A stretch of DNA of 64,000 nucleotides from JAJTFA01 sp051715425 (GTDB taxonomy: Bacteria > Bacteroidota > Bacteroidia > UKL13-3): positions 186,001 to 250,000 of the forward strand of contig JBPXJS010000041.1 in assembly GCA_051715425.1 (NCBI GenBank), written 5' to 3'. A program made the translations under genes and the position numbers. The notes below the pieces were generated by a model. It saw only the letters and a program-made list of their open reading frames with translations, did not search any database and was not told the DNA's origin. This document shows, piece after piece, positions 44,218-54,523 of the stretch. The number at the start of each line of letters is the position of its first letter. Position 1 is the first letter of the stretch.

Positions 44218-47200
44218 TTAGAACGAGTCGTAATCAGCAGGTCTCATAATACCAACCCATTTCACTATACGCTCTTCTCCCAAATCTGTTGCTTTAAAAT
44301 GGAAGAGATAAATGCCACTGGTTACCGGAACCTGCGCATCATTCTTCAGATTCCACTCCAGATAGGTTGATTTCGGATCGTCTTTCCGGATGGTTCTTAC
44401 CAATATTCCGTCAAGCGTGTAGATTCTGATATCACAACGCGGAGGCAAATTGGTAATCCTGATTCTGTTGTCAAGCTGATTTCCAGGATCCTCATAAGAT
44501 GAATATGCATAATAAGGATTAGGTACAACAGCAATATTATCAAGCGCTTTTTTGCCAACTTCTGATGAAATGGTAGGAGCAAAGCCGGAGGTGGAGAATT
44601 TGTACAATGGCATACTGTCATTGATGGTAGCACCACCCGGATTAAACAAGGCGTATGGTTTCTTAACCCTTATTTTGTAGGTAACAGTTCCCGGAACTAC
44701 ACCAGAATAAACATCTTTTAACTTATAACCAGGGGCTAACACAGGCATGGTTGTCCAAAGAACCTGAGAATAAACCTGACGTTTTCTTACTATCAATGAA
44801 GGATTATCTGGTCCAGGTCTTTCCAGTTTATTGAAATAACTTAAACCTCCGTCATATCTTGGTCCTTCATAAATAAGGGCACTGCTTCCGGCACCTTGAA
44901 CAAAACGTTTGGCAGCCATTACATAAACATAGTGTTTTCCACCAAATACAGGTCTTCCGTTTCTGTCAAACAAATTCGATGTTGGGTTCCACCTCATATC
45001 ATTGCCATTTTCCAATGGAATAGAAGAGTCTTCTCCAAACATAATATTCAGTCGTTCACCAGTTTCAACATTAATAGCATATCCAGGGAACCAACCCATT
45101 GAAGAGTCTGAAAGGTAATTTGCAGCTTCCGGATTAGATGGATCATTGATAGCACCAGGCATATTTACATTTCTGCCATACTTATCTACTGATAAAGCCC
45201 TTCTTCTATCCATCTTATCTGCATAGTTTTGGTTGAAACGATAATCTTCTCCTGTTTCAACAACCAAACAGCGGGTCCATTTTGAACGATCCGGTGTAAT
45301 AACGAAATCTACACCTTGTAAATCTTTTAACGGATTATCGGCAGAAGCGCCACCGGTAGAACCTAACTGTGGTGCAGAGCCAAATGTTCCCGGTGTATAA
45401 CCCAATCCAATATCCCATCCTGGTCCGAATGTAGGCATGGTAGTACTTGAATTGGTTCTCCATCTGGCAGCAAGGGCGTATGGTGACCAGGTACCATCAA
45501 TAATTTTAGAATAATTACGTCTTGGATCCAGTGCATTACCACCTATAGCAAAATCGTGTATTTGCGGATTATTAAACGACTCGGCTCCATTTCCCCTTCC
45601 ACTGCTTCCTGAACGGATCCAGTTGAATTGGGTACCATATCCGAACTGGGTATAATTTGGATCCTCATCTGTAATATTACCTAACCACTCTTGAGATGGA
45701 TTTTCCCAAATTACTTTTGAATCCAGGAAACCATTGCTAGCATCTTTTGAATTATCTACATCACCCGGGATTACGGCTTGTGTAATTTTTACAGATATGC
45801 CCCAATCATTAAATAATTGCTCATATGGATTGGCTATAGAACTCTGACCAGCTCTTACCTCACCTGTAGTATTGTTTCTGATAAACCAATAGGTGCGCGA
45901 AGCATGAAGGGAGTCGAAACGGGCTGTGTTAGCAACACCTGCGCTATCTCTCATCCACAGTGTAAAATCGGCTACAGGTAATTTAATAGGGTCAATTACT
46001 TTTACTTCAATAGGGCTAAAACCTGTTTGGTATTTTCTTTCTTTTGCTACGTAACCCGAGCCTTCTCTCATGGCCTCATCAATACTTTCCTGACTAAGCT
46101 CAATAAAGTTTCCACCATTACCAATTCCTTCAATCTGGGTTACAGGTAAGCCCGTTCCATAATCTGCATTTAACTGTGTGCCGCCATTTCTAGGGGCGGG
46201 ATCGTGAGGTGTGGCTGAATAAATAGTGATACCCTGAGCACCTACTGTATTACGACCTGCCAAAAACTGAATTCTGTCAGTAGCACAATTTGTTGCCGAA
46301 GCATAAGATAAAACAAGGTAATGGTAATTTTTGAAATTCACCAAAGTCTGATTGGTACCTGTTTCAAAAAAGTCTTTGGTAATTTCAAACGTATGCTGAA
46401 TTCCTTTATCTTCTCCTACCACCATTATTTTCTTTACGTCTTCTTCCAGATCCGGATCAAAAACTGCATTCACAATTTTTGAATTACCATCAGTAACGTC
46501 AAACTGCGCAATCAATTTGGCTTCTTCAGAATCATAAAAATCATTTGGAACATTTGGTGTTTTTAACTGATATACCAAATAACCTTGAAATTTATATTCT
46601 GTTTTTTGAGCACATGGTCCCTGAAACGAATTGCTATAATTTTCAACACTGTCAGTTGCCAGCATTTTGAAAACAAGCTTATTTTTCAACTCAACAATTT
46701 CTAATTGCGGAGCATCCGGACCGGTAATTAATTCGAAATTGTTTTTGAAAAGGGTGAAAGCTTTATCACTGGCTTGCTTTAACAGGTTAAATGACCCTGT
46801 TGCTCCACCAGAAGATGCTTTAGCCCAAACCACGCCAATGGTAACTCTGTTTACCGCACCAGGCAACAAACTAAAAGAACCTGCTGTTTGAAGAAACCTT
46901 CTGTCACTTGGCTGGTTGGATGAATTGCGTTCATTCCAGGTAGCGCGTCCGGCCGGATCTGTATCACCGGGGAACATATAACTGGCTGTATCAGCACCAC
47001 CTTTTCCATTGCCACCATAAGTGATTACCGCTCCATCTTTCCATTTACCATTCAGGTATCCCCAATAATGTTCAGGCCTGCTTGGATTTCCGGTAGGAGA
47101 AAAATCATTATTATAATAAACAAACTTGGTAAGACCTATTTCAGTGCTATCAGCCCTTCTTGGTCCTTCAAAAAAGTTTACACCAATACTTGGCGGATTA

Positions 47201-48201
47201 AGTCCATAACCCAGGGTTCCTTCATCATTATCATCCCCGTTATAGCAAATTCCAAGGTTACGGTCTACGTCACACTCTACATAATCATCTGAATAGTTAC
47301 CTAAATCGGCATCAACCCATTGTCCAAATACACAACTATCAATAATCTCATTACTCCTGTTGAAAATAGTGGTGCGGTAAAATGTCATATTATTTACCTC
47401 ATCATTGGTTGCATAACCAAAAGCCTGGGTATGCAATTCCAACCCGATAGGTACGCCTTCACTTTCAGCATGAATATTACCCTTATCATTATACAGAATA
47501 AACAGCATCATGTCGGGTATATTTTTTTCTACGTCCTGATCAAAAGTTGGGTAATCGCCAGTTTCGGGAGTATATCGTCCATCCTGATCAAAATCAAAAA
47601 ACGGAGCCAGATACTGAGCCTCACCAATGCTGGTATTTCCCATACAAGGCCAGGTTCTGATCTCTTCAGAAGGTGTAGACCATTTGGTTGGGTCTTTCTT
47701 AAACTCATTAATCTCTTTCAGCGTTATTCTCCAGATACGGTCGAAATCTTTACAACGTGACTGTGTGATGGATGCTGTTCCGATAGTAAGCGGACCAGGA
47801 TAAAAATCATTACCGCTTTGACGATAGGTTTGTGCTGCAATTCTTAAATTTCCATTGGTAACACCACCAATCCATAATGCACCTGAAAACAGCGAGTGTT
47901 TTGCCACTTGTCCGGTTTGAACCTTTGGTACCTCATAACGGGCGTTACTCAGATTCCACCACATATCTCCCCCGTTCAAAATGGTGGTACGTACGTTGTT
48001 TACGTCAAGATCCCTCTGTGCTGTAGCTGCGGCACAACCTGCACCTTTCTGCAAAACAGGTGGTGGTGGTGGATCATTTTTGGGATCAACAGGAGCTTTG
48101 CCCTTATTCTCTTTGGCAAAAACACCGGCAGAAAGCAAACCGGCAAAAAGCACGGTTAATAACAATCGGCCCGTCAAATTATCTTTCATTATCTGTTTCA
48201 T
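44218..48201 (-). CDS. Large secreted protein with T9SS-like C-terminus, middle gene of surface operon
   Basis: 1327 residues; start ATG 48201 or the second Met four codons on (48189). Signal peptide (LLLTVLFAGLLSAGVFA), then a Pro-rich stretch (NDPPPPPVLQKGAG). The body is a family known only from Bacteroidota surface proteins (GGDMWWNLSNARYEVPK, SGALWIGG, AQTYRQSGNDF) with several acidic Ca-like segments (FDFDQDGRYTPETGD). The C-terminus has VVPNPYYAYSSYED, IRIYTLDGILVRTI and SGIYLFHFKAT, close to a type A sorting domain but with an added MRPADYDSF tail. It lies 19 bp after the TonB receptor. No enzymatic function recognised. Confidence 0.85.
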   Translation of the reverse strand: MKQIMKDNLTGRLLLTVLFAGLLSAGVFAKENKGKAPVDPKNDPPPPPVLQKGAGCAAATAQRDLDVNNVRTTILNGGDMWWNLSNARYEVPKVQTGQVAKHSLFSGALWIGGVTNGNLRIAAQTYRQSGNDFYPGPLTIGTASITQSRCKDFDRIWRITLKEINEFKKDPTKWSTPSEEIRTWPCMGNTSIGEAQYLAPFFDFDQDGRYTPETGDYPTFDQDVEKNIPDMMLFILYNDKGNIHAESEGVPIGLELHTQAFGYATNDEVNNMTFYRTTIFNRSNEIIDSCVFGQWVDADLGNYSDDYVECDVDRNLGICYNGDDNDEGTLGYGLNPPSIGVNFFEGPRRADSTEIGLTKFVYYNNDFSPTGNPSRPEHYWGYLNGKWKDGAVITYGGNGKGGADTASYMFPGDTDPAGRATWNERNSSNQPSDRRFLQTAGSFSLLPGAVNRVTIGVVWAKASSGGATGSFNLLKQASDKAFTLFKNNFELITGPDAPQLEIVELKNKLVFKMLATDSVENYSNSFQGPCAQKTEYKFQGYLVYQLKTPNVPNDFYDSEEAKLIAQFDVTDGNSKIVNAVFDPDLEEDVKKIMVVGEDKGIQHTFEITKDFFETGTNQTLVNFKNYHYLVLSYASATNCATDRIQFLAGRNTVGAQGITIYSATPHDPAPRNGGTQLNADYGTGLPVTQIEGIGNGGNFIELSQESIDEAMREGSGYVAKERKYQTGFSPIEVKVIDPIKLPVADFTLWMRDSAGVANTARFDSLHASRTYWFIRNNTTGEVRAGQSSIANPYEQLFNDWGISVKITQAVIPGDVDNSKDASNGFLDSKVIWENPSQEWLGNITDEDPNYTQFGYGTQFNWIRSGSSGRGNGAESFNNPQIHDFAIGGNALDPRRNYSKIIDGTWSPYALAARWRTNSSTTMPTFGPGWDIGLGYTPGTFGSAPQLGSTGGASADNPLKDLQGVDFVITPDRSKWTRCLVVETGEDYRFNQNYADKMDRRRALSVDKYGRNVNMPGAINDPSNPEAANYLSDSSMGWFPGYAINVETGERLNIMFGEDSSIPLENGNDMRWNPTSNLFDRNGRPVFGGKHYVYVMAAKRFVQGAGSSALIYEGPRYDGGLSYFNKLERPGPDNPSLIVRKRQVYSQVLWTTMPVLAPGYKLKDVYSGVVPGTVTYKIRVKKPYALFNPGGATINDSMPLYKFSTSGFAPTISSEVGKKALDNIAVVPNPYYAYSSYEDPGNQLDNRIRITNLPPRCDIRIYTLDGILVRTIRKDDPKSTYLEWNLKNDAQVPVTSGIYLFHFKATDLGEERIVKWVGIMRPADYDSF

Positions 48202-48220
48202 GTTACTCTTTTTTTAATTC

Positions 48221-51200
48221 TTAGAAATACAATGCAAATCCTAATCTGGTTAAACGTGGCAAAGCAAAGTTGCCCGGATTTACCATCCTGATATTGTACA
48301 AGTCAACAAGTGATTGAGCATTGGTTGCAGACCTTAACTGGGCATCAGCCTGAGTTGAAGTAATAAAACCATCATCGTAAGCGCTTCCGGTGTACTGATA
48401 AACACCCAACACATTTACATTATTAAATATGTTTTGTACCCATAGGAAAAAACGTAACCTGTACATGGTTGTTTTTCCATCCAAACCTTCACTTTTCAAT
48501 GTAAAGTTCTTTTCTAGGTTAATATCTGTGTAGAACTGAGCAGGCAGGTTTGCACCATTGATGGTACTTTTAACCTGAGTACGCGCAACCACACCTGACT
48601 GAACTTCAGGGATTGGAATAGTGGTTTGGGTATATGGTCTTCCTGAAACTGCGTTAAAGATGATACTGAATCCGGCATCTTCAAATATTTTTTTACCGCC
48701 AACAATAGGGCCATTATACTCTTTGCCAGTTTTATAGTGGTAATCAAAAGTTCCTTTAATGGTATGGCGGGTATCAAAACTAAGAGGGAAAATAGTACGC
48801 AATGTTGGCAAACCAACCTGAACCAGGGCAGAGCTGGACTGGGAGTTTGAACCTGTACCCTCAGCAAACTGTAACATATAATTAGCAGAGATATTGATAT
48901 TACCCAAATCTCTTAATTCATATTCCAATCTGATGGATTTAACAGTGGAGAAGTCGAGATTACCAAAGGTGGTATAATCATTTGGCCATGCCTGAACATA
49001 ACGGTACAACTGAATCAGGTTTCTAAACTCCCTGTAAGAAGCAATGATACCTAAACTTGCGTCCTGACCAATTTGCTGACGGAAACCAATTTCGTAATCA
49101 GTTACCTGAGTCATACGTAAATCAGGATTTGCAATAGTTCCGGTTAACCTGTTATTCAGGTAGAAGTAATCATCAATCTGTGCAATATTTCCTTCAGTAG
49201 GCCTTTGTGCCAACACATCGTAAGTTCCAAAGAACTGAGAGGTGGTAGAGATAGGGAATGAAAACCAAATACGTGGAAGAAATTTATAATCAGGTGCATA
49301 ATCCCTGAAAGAAGCCTGATCTGGTATTCTTTGTCCTGCCTTAATCAGGTAAGGAATATTCTGATTCAACGATGTATTGCCATCCATTGCTCTCCATAAT
49401 GAGGATGGGTCGGTAACAGGATTTCCATTTCTGTCAAACCAGTCGTTACCTTTTCTGAAACCTGTAACCTGTAAGTTGCCATTTTTCTGTTCGTGGTCAT
49501 TAACATAAACAGCATAGTCATTATCAACTGATCCGGGAATAGCAGATGGTGCAATGGCCAGTTTGCCTCCGCGAACATCTCCGGCAGTATAAATAGGAGC
49601 CAAAGAGTATGGGTCTTTTAACACCACCTGATTTGCATCAAAACGCTCCATACGTAAGCCAAGACGTACAATCAAATCCTTAAATACAAACTTGTCCTGA
49701 ACCCAGGCTGCCATATATACAGGCTGGTAGGCACCAATTGTTCTGCTGGCCGGGTTATTGAGGAAATCGTTTATTCCTGGTTTACCACCAACCCGATCGC
49801 CTTTGTAATCATATCCGAAATAAGATACATAAGAGTTACCGTTATTCAATAATTCATCGGCAGAGAACATATCTATAGAATACATACTTGGATCATACCC
49901 ATCTGTATTTAACCTGGAGTCAGCGGTTATAGGATTACCATAAACGTCAACTGCACCCATTCCGATTAATTTATTTCTGAGGTTCTTATCAAACGTACTT
50001 TGGCGATCTAACAAAATAGAATCTTTAAAACGTAAGGTATCATTAAATACACCATTTGCATCAAACGTTGCAATAGGGTTGGCAAAATCAGGTCCTGCAA
50101 ACTGCTGGTTGGCCAACTGCCTCATCAATGTCCACAATCCATTTGAGTTTACGTTATATCCTCTTCTGAATTGCTGTTCATAGGTGAATCCAAATTGTAT
50201 ATCATGTTTAGCTTTAGGATTGCTTCTTGGAGCTAAGCTGGCTTCACTCATTACATACAATGAGTAAGTTTCATTCATTGATTTGGAGTAATTGGACTGA
50301 AGTGCACCCGGGCTTGTCCACAGGTTGGAATAAATCCCGTTAGGGCCATCACCGTTTGCGGTTCCACCAACACCTCTTAACTCACTAATACTGCGCATGG
50401 TTTGATTTCTGGCTGCATAATAGTCGTAAATAGTGCGTGTATAGTTACCTCTTATACGATTTGCATCTGCCTGATTAAAAGTGAGCAAGGTATCGGTATA
50501 ACCAACCTGACGCGCGTATGAAGTAAGACGCAGTTCACGAATGATATTGCCGTTTGCATCTCTGATATAATAAACATCTGCAGAGTCTCCGAAATTTTTT
50601 CTAACACTTTGGTATGCCGGACGGGAGTATTTATCAAACCTGCCTACATAACCATAGCCAAAAAAGTTTCTTTCATGCTCGGCATCCATGCTTTCTACAA
50701 AACGATTTTCGTATGAAATACGAACGGTATAAAATGCGTTGCTGATCAGTGATTTCTTTTCTTTAGCCTTCTCTTTGTCCTTGTCTTCATCCTGTTTTGA
50801 AAAACTTTGTGTCATTTGCAGATAAACACGGCCGGTCATATCCTGAGACAGGGCATTATTGGCAGAGTTGGTGAGTGAGTTTCCATAACTAAATGCCCTT
50901 CCACGGGAAAACGCACCCTGATAACCCAATCTTACTGAAATATTATTGGTTGGCTGATAAGAGAAGTTACCTTGAATATTAAACTGATAAGAAGCAGCAT
51001 TTTGTCTGTAGTCTACCTTTTCCACATCATTTTTGGTAAGGTACTCACCGGCAGGAATAAAAGCACCGTTGCCCTGAGGAACCAGCGGGTTTTCTTCTAT
51101 TTCGCGCAGTTTGGTATCCTTTAATTTAAACATATCAGTTGCAGGAAGGCGTCCATCACGTTGGTAAACGCCATTTCCAGCTAATGAAAACCCTACTAAA

Positions 51201-52027
51201 ACACGCTCTTTATCTCTTTTACCTTTGTCTCTTAACATGATTGGACCTGAAACAAATGCCTGTAATTCATTATAATGAGAGTTATCCAGGTAACCATTAA
51301 AAGGTGATGCAGAGATAAACTCAAAACCCCTCATCCAGTTTTTAGAAGGGGCTTTGGTATTAATGGCAATTGCCCCTCCAATAAAGTCTCCATATTGGGC
51401 AGGAACACCACCTGTGATAATAGATATCTGATCAATTGCATTTTGAGGTACCGAAACGCTACCTGCCTGAACCCTCACCCCATCAATATAATAAGCAGTT
51501 CCATCGGCACGTGCCCCACGAAAGTTAGGAGTTCCACCCGCACGGGCATCAACACCGGCTACTGTATTTGCCACCATGTTGGGGTTACGCTGAGGCAATG
51601 CCATAATTTCTTTAGAGGTTTTTGTTGCCCCACCTTTTCCTTCAGGATCTACAAGCGGGCGTTTATTAACAATTACTACATCATCAATAACCACCCCATC
51701 ACTTGCTTCCATGGGTACATTAACAAATGTGATTTGATCACTGATTACATCTACTTGTTTAATAATGGCATTTCTATACCCAATATTGGTAACCTTAACG
51801 GTATACTCCCCCGGTTGAAGGGTTTTAACAATATACCCGCCATCATCATCAGACAATGTAGTGGCTTTTACCACCCCATTTAATTCAATGGTGATACTTG
51901 CATAATCGATAGGTTTCTTGGTTTTGGAGTCGATGATCTTTCCCCTGATTTCACCAAGCTGCGACTGCGCATTTGCCAACATCACGAAAGCAAAAAGCGC
52001 AAGAATTAAACTGTATACCTTTTTCAT
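48221..52027 (-). CDS. TonB-dependent outer-membrane receptor
   Basis: 1268 residues. Signal peptide (MKKVYSLILALFAFVMLANA), carboxypeptidase-regulatory-like domain (~25-105, IRGKIIDSKTKKPIDYASI), plug domain (~130-240, ALPQRNPNMVANTVAGVDA, FRGARADGTAYYIDGV, ISIITGGVPAQYGDF), and a long 22-strand-type barrel ending in LGFALYF with a final Phe. No SusD partner is present, so it is not a standard polysaccharide locus. The genes that follow are a T9SS-like cargo protein and a PorV-like protein, all on one strand with small gaps. Substrate unknown. Confidence 0.93.
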   Translation of the reverse strand: MKKVYSLILALFAFVMLANAQSQLGEIRGKIIDSKTKKPIDYASITIELNGVVKATTLSDDDGGYIVKTLQPGEYTVKVTNIGYRNAIIKQVDVISDQITFVNVPMEASDGVVIDDVVIVNKRPLVDPEGKGGATKTSKEIMALPQRNPNMVANTVAGVDARAGGTPNFRGARADGTAYYIDGVRVQAGSVSVPQNAIDQISIITGGVPAQYGDFIGGAIAINTKAPSKNWMRGFEFISASPFNGYLDNSHYNELQAFVSGPIMLRDKGKRDKERVLVGFSLAGNGVYQRDGRLPATDMFKLKDTKLREIEENPLVPQGNGAFIPAGEYLTKNDVEKVDYRQNAASYQFNIQGNFSYQPTNNISVRLGYQGAFSRGRAFSYGNSLTNSANNALSQDMTGRVYLQMTQSFSKQDEDKDKEKAKEKKSLISNAFYTVRISYENRFVESMDAEHERNFFGYGYVGRFDKYSRPAYQSVRKNFGDSADVYYIRDANGNIIRELRLTSYARQVGYTDTLLTFNQADANRIRGNYTRTIYDYYAARNQTMRSISELRGVGGTANGDGPNGIYSNLWTSPGALQSNYSKSMNETYSLYVMSEASLAPRSNPKAKHDIQFGFTYEQQFRRGYNVNSNGLWTLMRQLANQQFAGPDFANPIATFDANGVFNDTLRFKDSILLDRQSTFDKNLRNKLIGMGAVDVYGNPITADSRLNTDGYDPSMYSIDMFSADELLNNGNSYVSYFGYDYKGDRVGGKPGINDFLNNPASRTIGAYQPVYMAAWVQDKFVFKDLIVRLGLRMERFDANQVVLKDPYSLAPIYTAGDVRGGKLAIAPSAIPGSVDNDYAVYVNDHEQKNGNLQVTGFRKGNDWFDRNGNPVTDPSSLWRAMDGNTSLNQNIPYLIKAGQRIPDQASFRDYAPDYKFLPRIWFSFPISTTSQFFGTYDVLAQRPTEGNIAQIDDYFYLNNRLTGTIANPDLRMTQVTDYEIGFRQQIGQDASLGIIASYREFRNLIQLYRYVQAWPNDYTTFGNLDFSTVKSIRLEYELRDLGNINISANYMLQFAEGTGSNSQSSSALVQVGLPTLRTIFPLSFDTRHTIKGTFDYHYKTGKEYNGPIVGGKKIFEDAGFSIIFNAVSGRPYTQTTIPIPEVQSGVVARTQVKSTINGANLPAQFYTDINLEKNFTLKSEGLDGKTTMYRLRFFLWVQNIFNNVNVLGVYQYTGSAYDDGFITSTQADAQLRSATNAQSLVDLYNIRMVNPGNFALPRLTRLGFALYF

Positions 52028-52151
52028 TAATCAGTAATTATTTCTTCAATAGACTATATAAACGGTTCTTTTATGAATCGGTAAATTAAAGTAATTTGGT
52101 TTAATTAATCAAAAATTAACACCTGCAGGCCAAATATTGACTTTTCCACCT

Positions 52152-53090
52152 TTATGTTAACTCTTTGATTTTTTGTAACAAAACGGCTGAAATCTTCCGG
52201 TAAGATTCCCTTGTCCACCCACCAATATGAGGGGTAAGGATCACTTTTGGAGAAGTTTTAAGCCTGTTAAACCAAACCTGCTCTTCGGCATTGAGTGTTG
52301 ACAGTTTTTCATTTTCCAGCACATCCAAAGCCACACTTTTTAGCTTTCCATTGTCCAGTGCATCACAAACCGAAACCAAATCAACCACCTTTCCTCTGGA
52401 CAAATTGAGAAGGTAAATGGGCTTTGCAAATTGGGCAAGGTATGCTGCATTTACCATCAAATGTGTTTCCCTTGTTAAAGGCACATGTAAGGTAAGGATG
52501 TCGGCATCATTGAAAATCTGCTCCATTCCAACCTGGGCAACCAGGTGATCGCCATAGTTGTGCAGGTATTTATCGTATGCAAGCATATTCACCTCAAAAC
52601 CTGCCAGCTTTTTGGCTACTGCTTTACCGGTATTCCCATACCCGATAATACCCACGGTTTTGCCTTTTAACTCCTCTCCCCTGTTGCCTTCTCTATCCCA
52701 AACACCGGCTCTTACTTCATCATCGGCCTTTACTATATTGGCCATCATAGAAAGCAGCATTCCAATGGTTTGTTCTCCAACTGCATCTGCATTAGCCTCT
52801 CCTGAGTTAAAATACACAATACCCTTTTGGTCGCACCAGTCAGTATCTATATTATCAACCCCTGCACCGGCTCTTCCAATAAACTTTAATTTTTCCGCAT
52901 GTAAAAGAACGTCCTTATCAATTTCTGTTTTGGTTCTTACCACCAGCCCTTCATATTGCGCAATATGAGAGATAAGATCACCCCTTTGCCATATTGGCTG
53001 GTAATCTACATCGTAACCGGAAGTTTGTAACCCATGCACCAATATCTCGTGCACCTCATCAATAATCAACACCTTTTTTAAACCGCTCAT
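52152..53090 (-). CDS. D-2-hydroxyacid dehydrogenase (phosphoglycerate dehydrogenase-like)
   Basis: 312 residues from ATG 53090. Substrate-domain region with RAGAGVDNIDTDWC, Rossmann motif VGIIGYGNTGKAVAKKL and acidic strand end (AYDKYL), then NLSRGKVVDLVSVC (Arg), LDVLENEKL (Glu) and the catalytic His in LTPHIGGWTRES. The protein lacks the C-terminal ACT domain of the long SerA. It probably is the short 3-phosphoglycerate dehydrogenase of serine synthesis or a relative; serC is not nearby, so the symbol is withheld. Confidence 0.88.
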   Translation of the reverse strand: MSGLKKVLIIDEVHEILVHGLQTSGYDVDYQPIWQRGDLISHIAQYEGLVVRTKTEIDKDVLLHAEKLKFIGRAGAGVDNIDTDWCDQKGIVYFNSGEANADAVGEQTIGMLLSMMANIVKADDEVRAGVWDREGNRGEELKGKTVGIIGYGNTGKAVAKKLAGFEVNMLAYDKYLHNYGDHLVAQVGMEQIFNDADILTLHVPLTRETHLMVNAAYLAQFAKPIYLLNLSRGKVVDLVSVCDALDNGKLKSVALDVLENEKLSTLNAEEQVWFNRLKTSPKVILTPHIGGWTRESYRKISAVLLQKIKELT

Positions 53091-53161
53091 CAAAAATTAA
53101 TTGTGCACGATTTTAAGTAATAGTTAACTAAAAAAAGAAATTGGTTGCATGGATTTTGTAA

Positions 53162-54523
53162 CTAAATAACATTGTACAAAAAATGGCCTATGCTAAAATA
53201 GATGGCCAGGCCCAGCAAATCGTTGGTGGTAGTAATAAAAGGGCCTGTAGCAATGGCCGGATCTATCTTCATTTTTTCGAGCACCATTGGTATAAATGTT
53301 CCAAGAACCGAGGCGAAAATAATCACACTCATCAGTGCCACACTTACCGTGATGCTCAAATCGTAAGACTCTGAAAACAGCAGGTTGTACCCAAACAGCA
53401 ATACAGAACAAATAATTCCATTTAACAGGGCTACCCTTAATTCCTTTAAAACCTTTGGAACAATGTTTTTTGTACCCAGGGTATTATTGGCAAGCCCCTG
53501 CACCACTATAGCCGAAGATTGCACACCGGCATTTCCTCCCATAGCAGCAATTAATGGCATAAAAAAAGCCATTTCAGGATGTATCTGCAGCTGGTCTTCG
53601 TACATTTCAATAAACCGCGAGGAGGCAATACCCCCGAGTAGCCCGATAAGCAGCCAGGGTAATCTGGCTCTGGAAAGTACCCACACCTTATCGGTAGCAT
53701 CTACGTCTTCGGTAATACCCGACATGAGTTGGTAATCTTCCTTTGCCTCTTCCTTAATTACCTCTACTACATCATCAACCGTAATGCGGCCAACAAGCTG
53801 ACCAAGGGCATTAACCACAGGTAAAACCACCAAGTCATATTTTTTAAAGAGATTGGCTATTTCTTCCGAGTCTGTTGAGGTTGAAACAGAAATAACTTCC
53901 TTATTATAAACTGTAGAAAGCAATGATGCGGGATTTGCCAGAATCAGGTTTTTAAGGGTAATTAATCCAAGCAAACGTTCGTGGCTATCCACTACATAAA
54001 CCACATAAATGGTGTCAACGTTTTCTGCCTGCCTCCTTATTTCCTCCACACATTGGCCTACTGTCCACTCTTCATTGGCCTTTACCAACTCTACCGCCAT
54101 TAAACTCCCGGCAGTGTATTCATCATAACTTAATAAGGATAACAAACTGGAAGCATACTCAATATCCGACAAACCTGCAATTACATCTTCCTTTTCCTTT
54201 ACCGGCAACTGATTAAGCACGTAGGCAGCATCATCAGAATCCATATTCTGAATAAAATCTTCAGCAATTTCTTTTGGCGAATAAGCCGATAAAAAGGATT
54301 CCCTTACGTTCTCCTCCATTTCAACCAACACCTTAATAATTTTTCCTTTTTCCACCAGACTCATTACAATGCGGGCCTCTTCCGGCTGCACTTTATCCAA
54401 CAACTCTGCAATATCTTCCGCATACATTTCACCCAGCAGTTCGCTAACTGAATCAGTGTTTCCCTGTTCAATCAGTTGTTTTATATTTTTCACGAAAGCC
54501 TGATCAATCGTGATTTTTTCCAT
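53162..54523 (-). CDS. mgtE: Magnesium transporter MgtE
   Basis: 453 residues, family length. N-terminal superhelical MgtE-N domain (~20-125, LLGEMYAEDIAELLDKVQPEEA), two CBS domains (~130-255, GLITLKNLILANPASLLS, LVGRITVDDVVEVI), connecting helix, and five membrane helices with the pore motif PEMAFFMPLIAAMGGNAGVQSS, key part MGGNAGVQSS, and ATGPFITTTNDLLGLAIYF. It takes up Mg2+ and is shut by Mg2+ binding between N and CBS domains. Its start overlaps the end of rsmA by 20 bp, so both are translated from one mRNA. Confidence 0.97.
   Translation of the reverse strand: MEKITIDQAFVKNIKQLIEQGNTDSVSELLGEMYAEDIAELLDKVQPEEARIVMSLVEKGKIIKVLVEMEENVRESFLSAYSPKEIAEDFIQNMDSDDAAYVLNQLPVKEKEDVIAGLSDIEYASSLLSLLSYDEYTAGSLMAVELVKANEEWTVGQCVEEIRRQAENVDTIYVVYVVDSHERLLGLITLKNLILANPASLLSTVYNKEVISVSTSTDSEEIANLFKKYDLVVLPVVNALGQLVGRITVDDVVEVIKEEAKEDYQLMSGITEDVDATDKVWVLSRARLPWLLIGLLGGIASSRFIEMYEDQLQIHPEMAFFMPLIAAMGGNAGVQSSAIVVQGLANNTLGTKNIVPKVLKELRVALLNGIICSVLLFGYNLLFSESYDLSITVSVALMSVIIFASVLGTFIPMVLEKMKIDPAIATGPFITTTNDLLGLAIYFSIGHFLYNVI

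Noticed and set aside
48221..52027. SusC-type polysaccharide utilisation locus
   Set aside because: No SusD homologue or glycoside hydrolase follows; the next genes are T9SS-like cargo and PorV-like.
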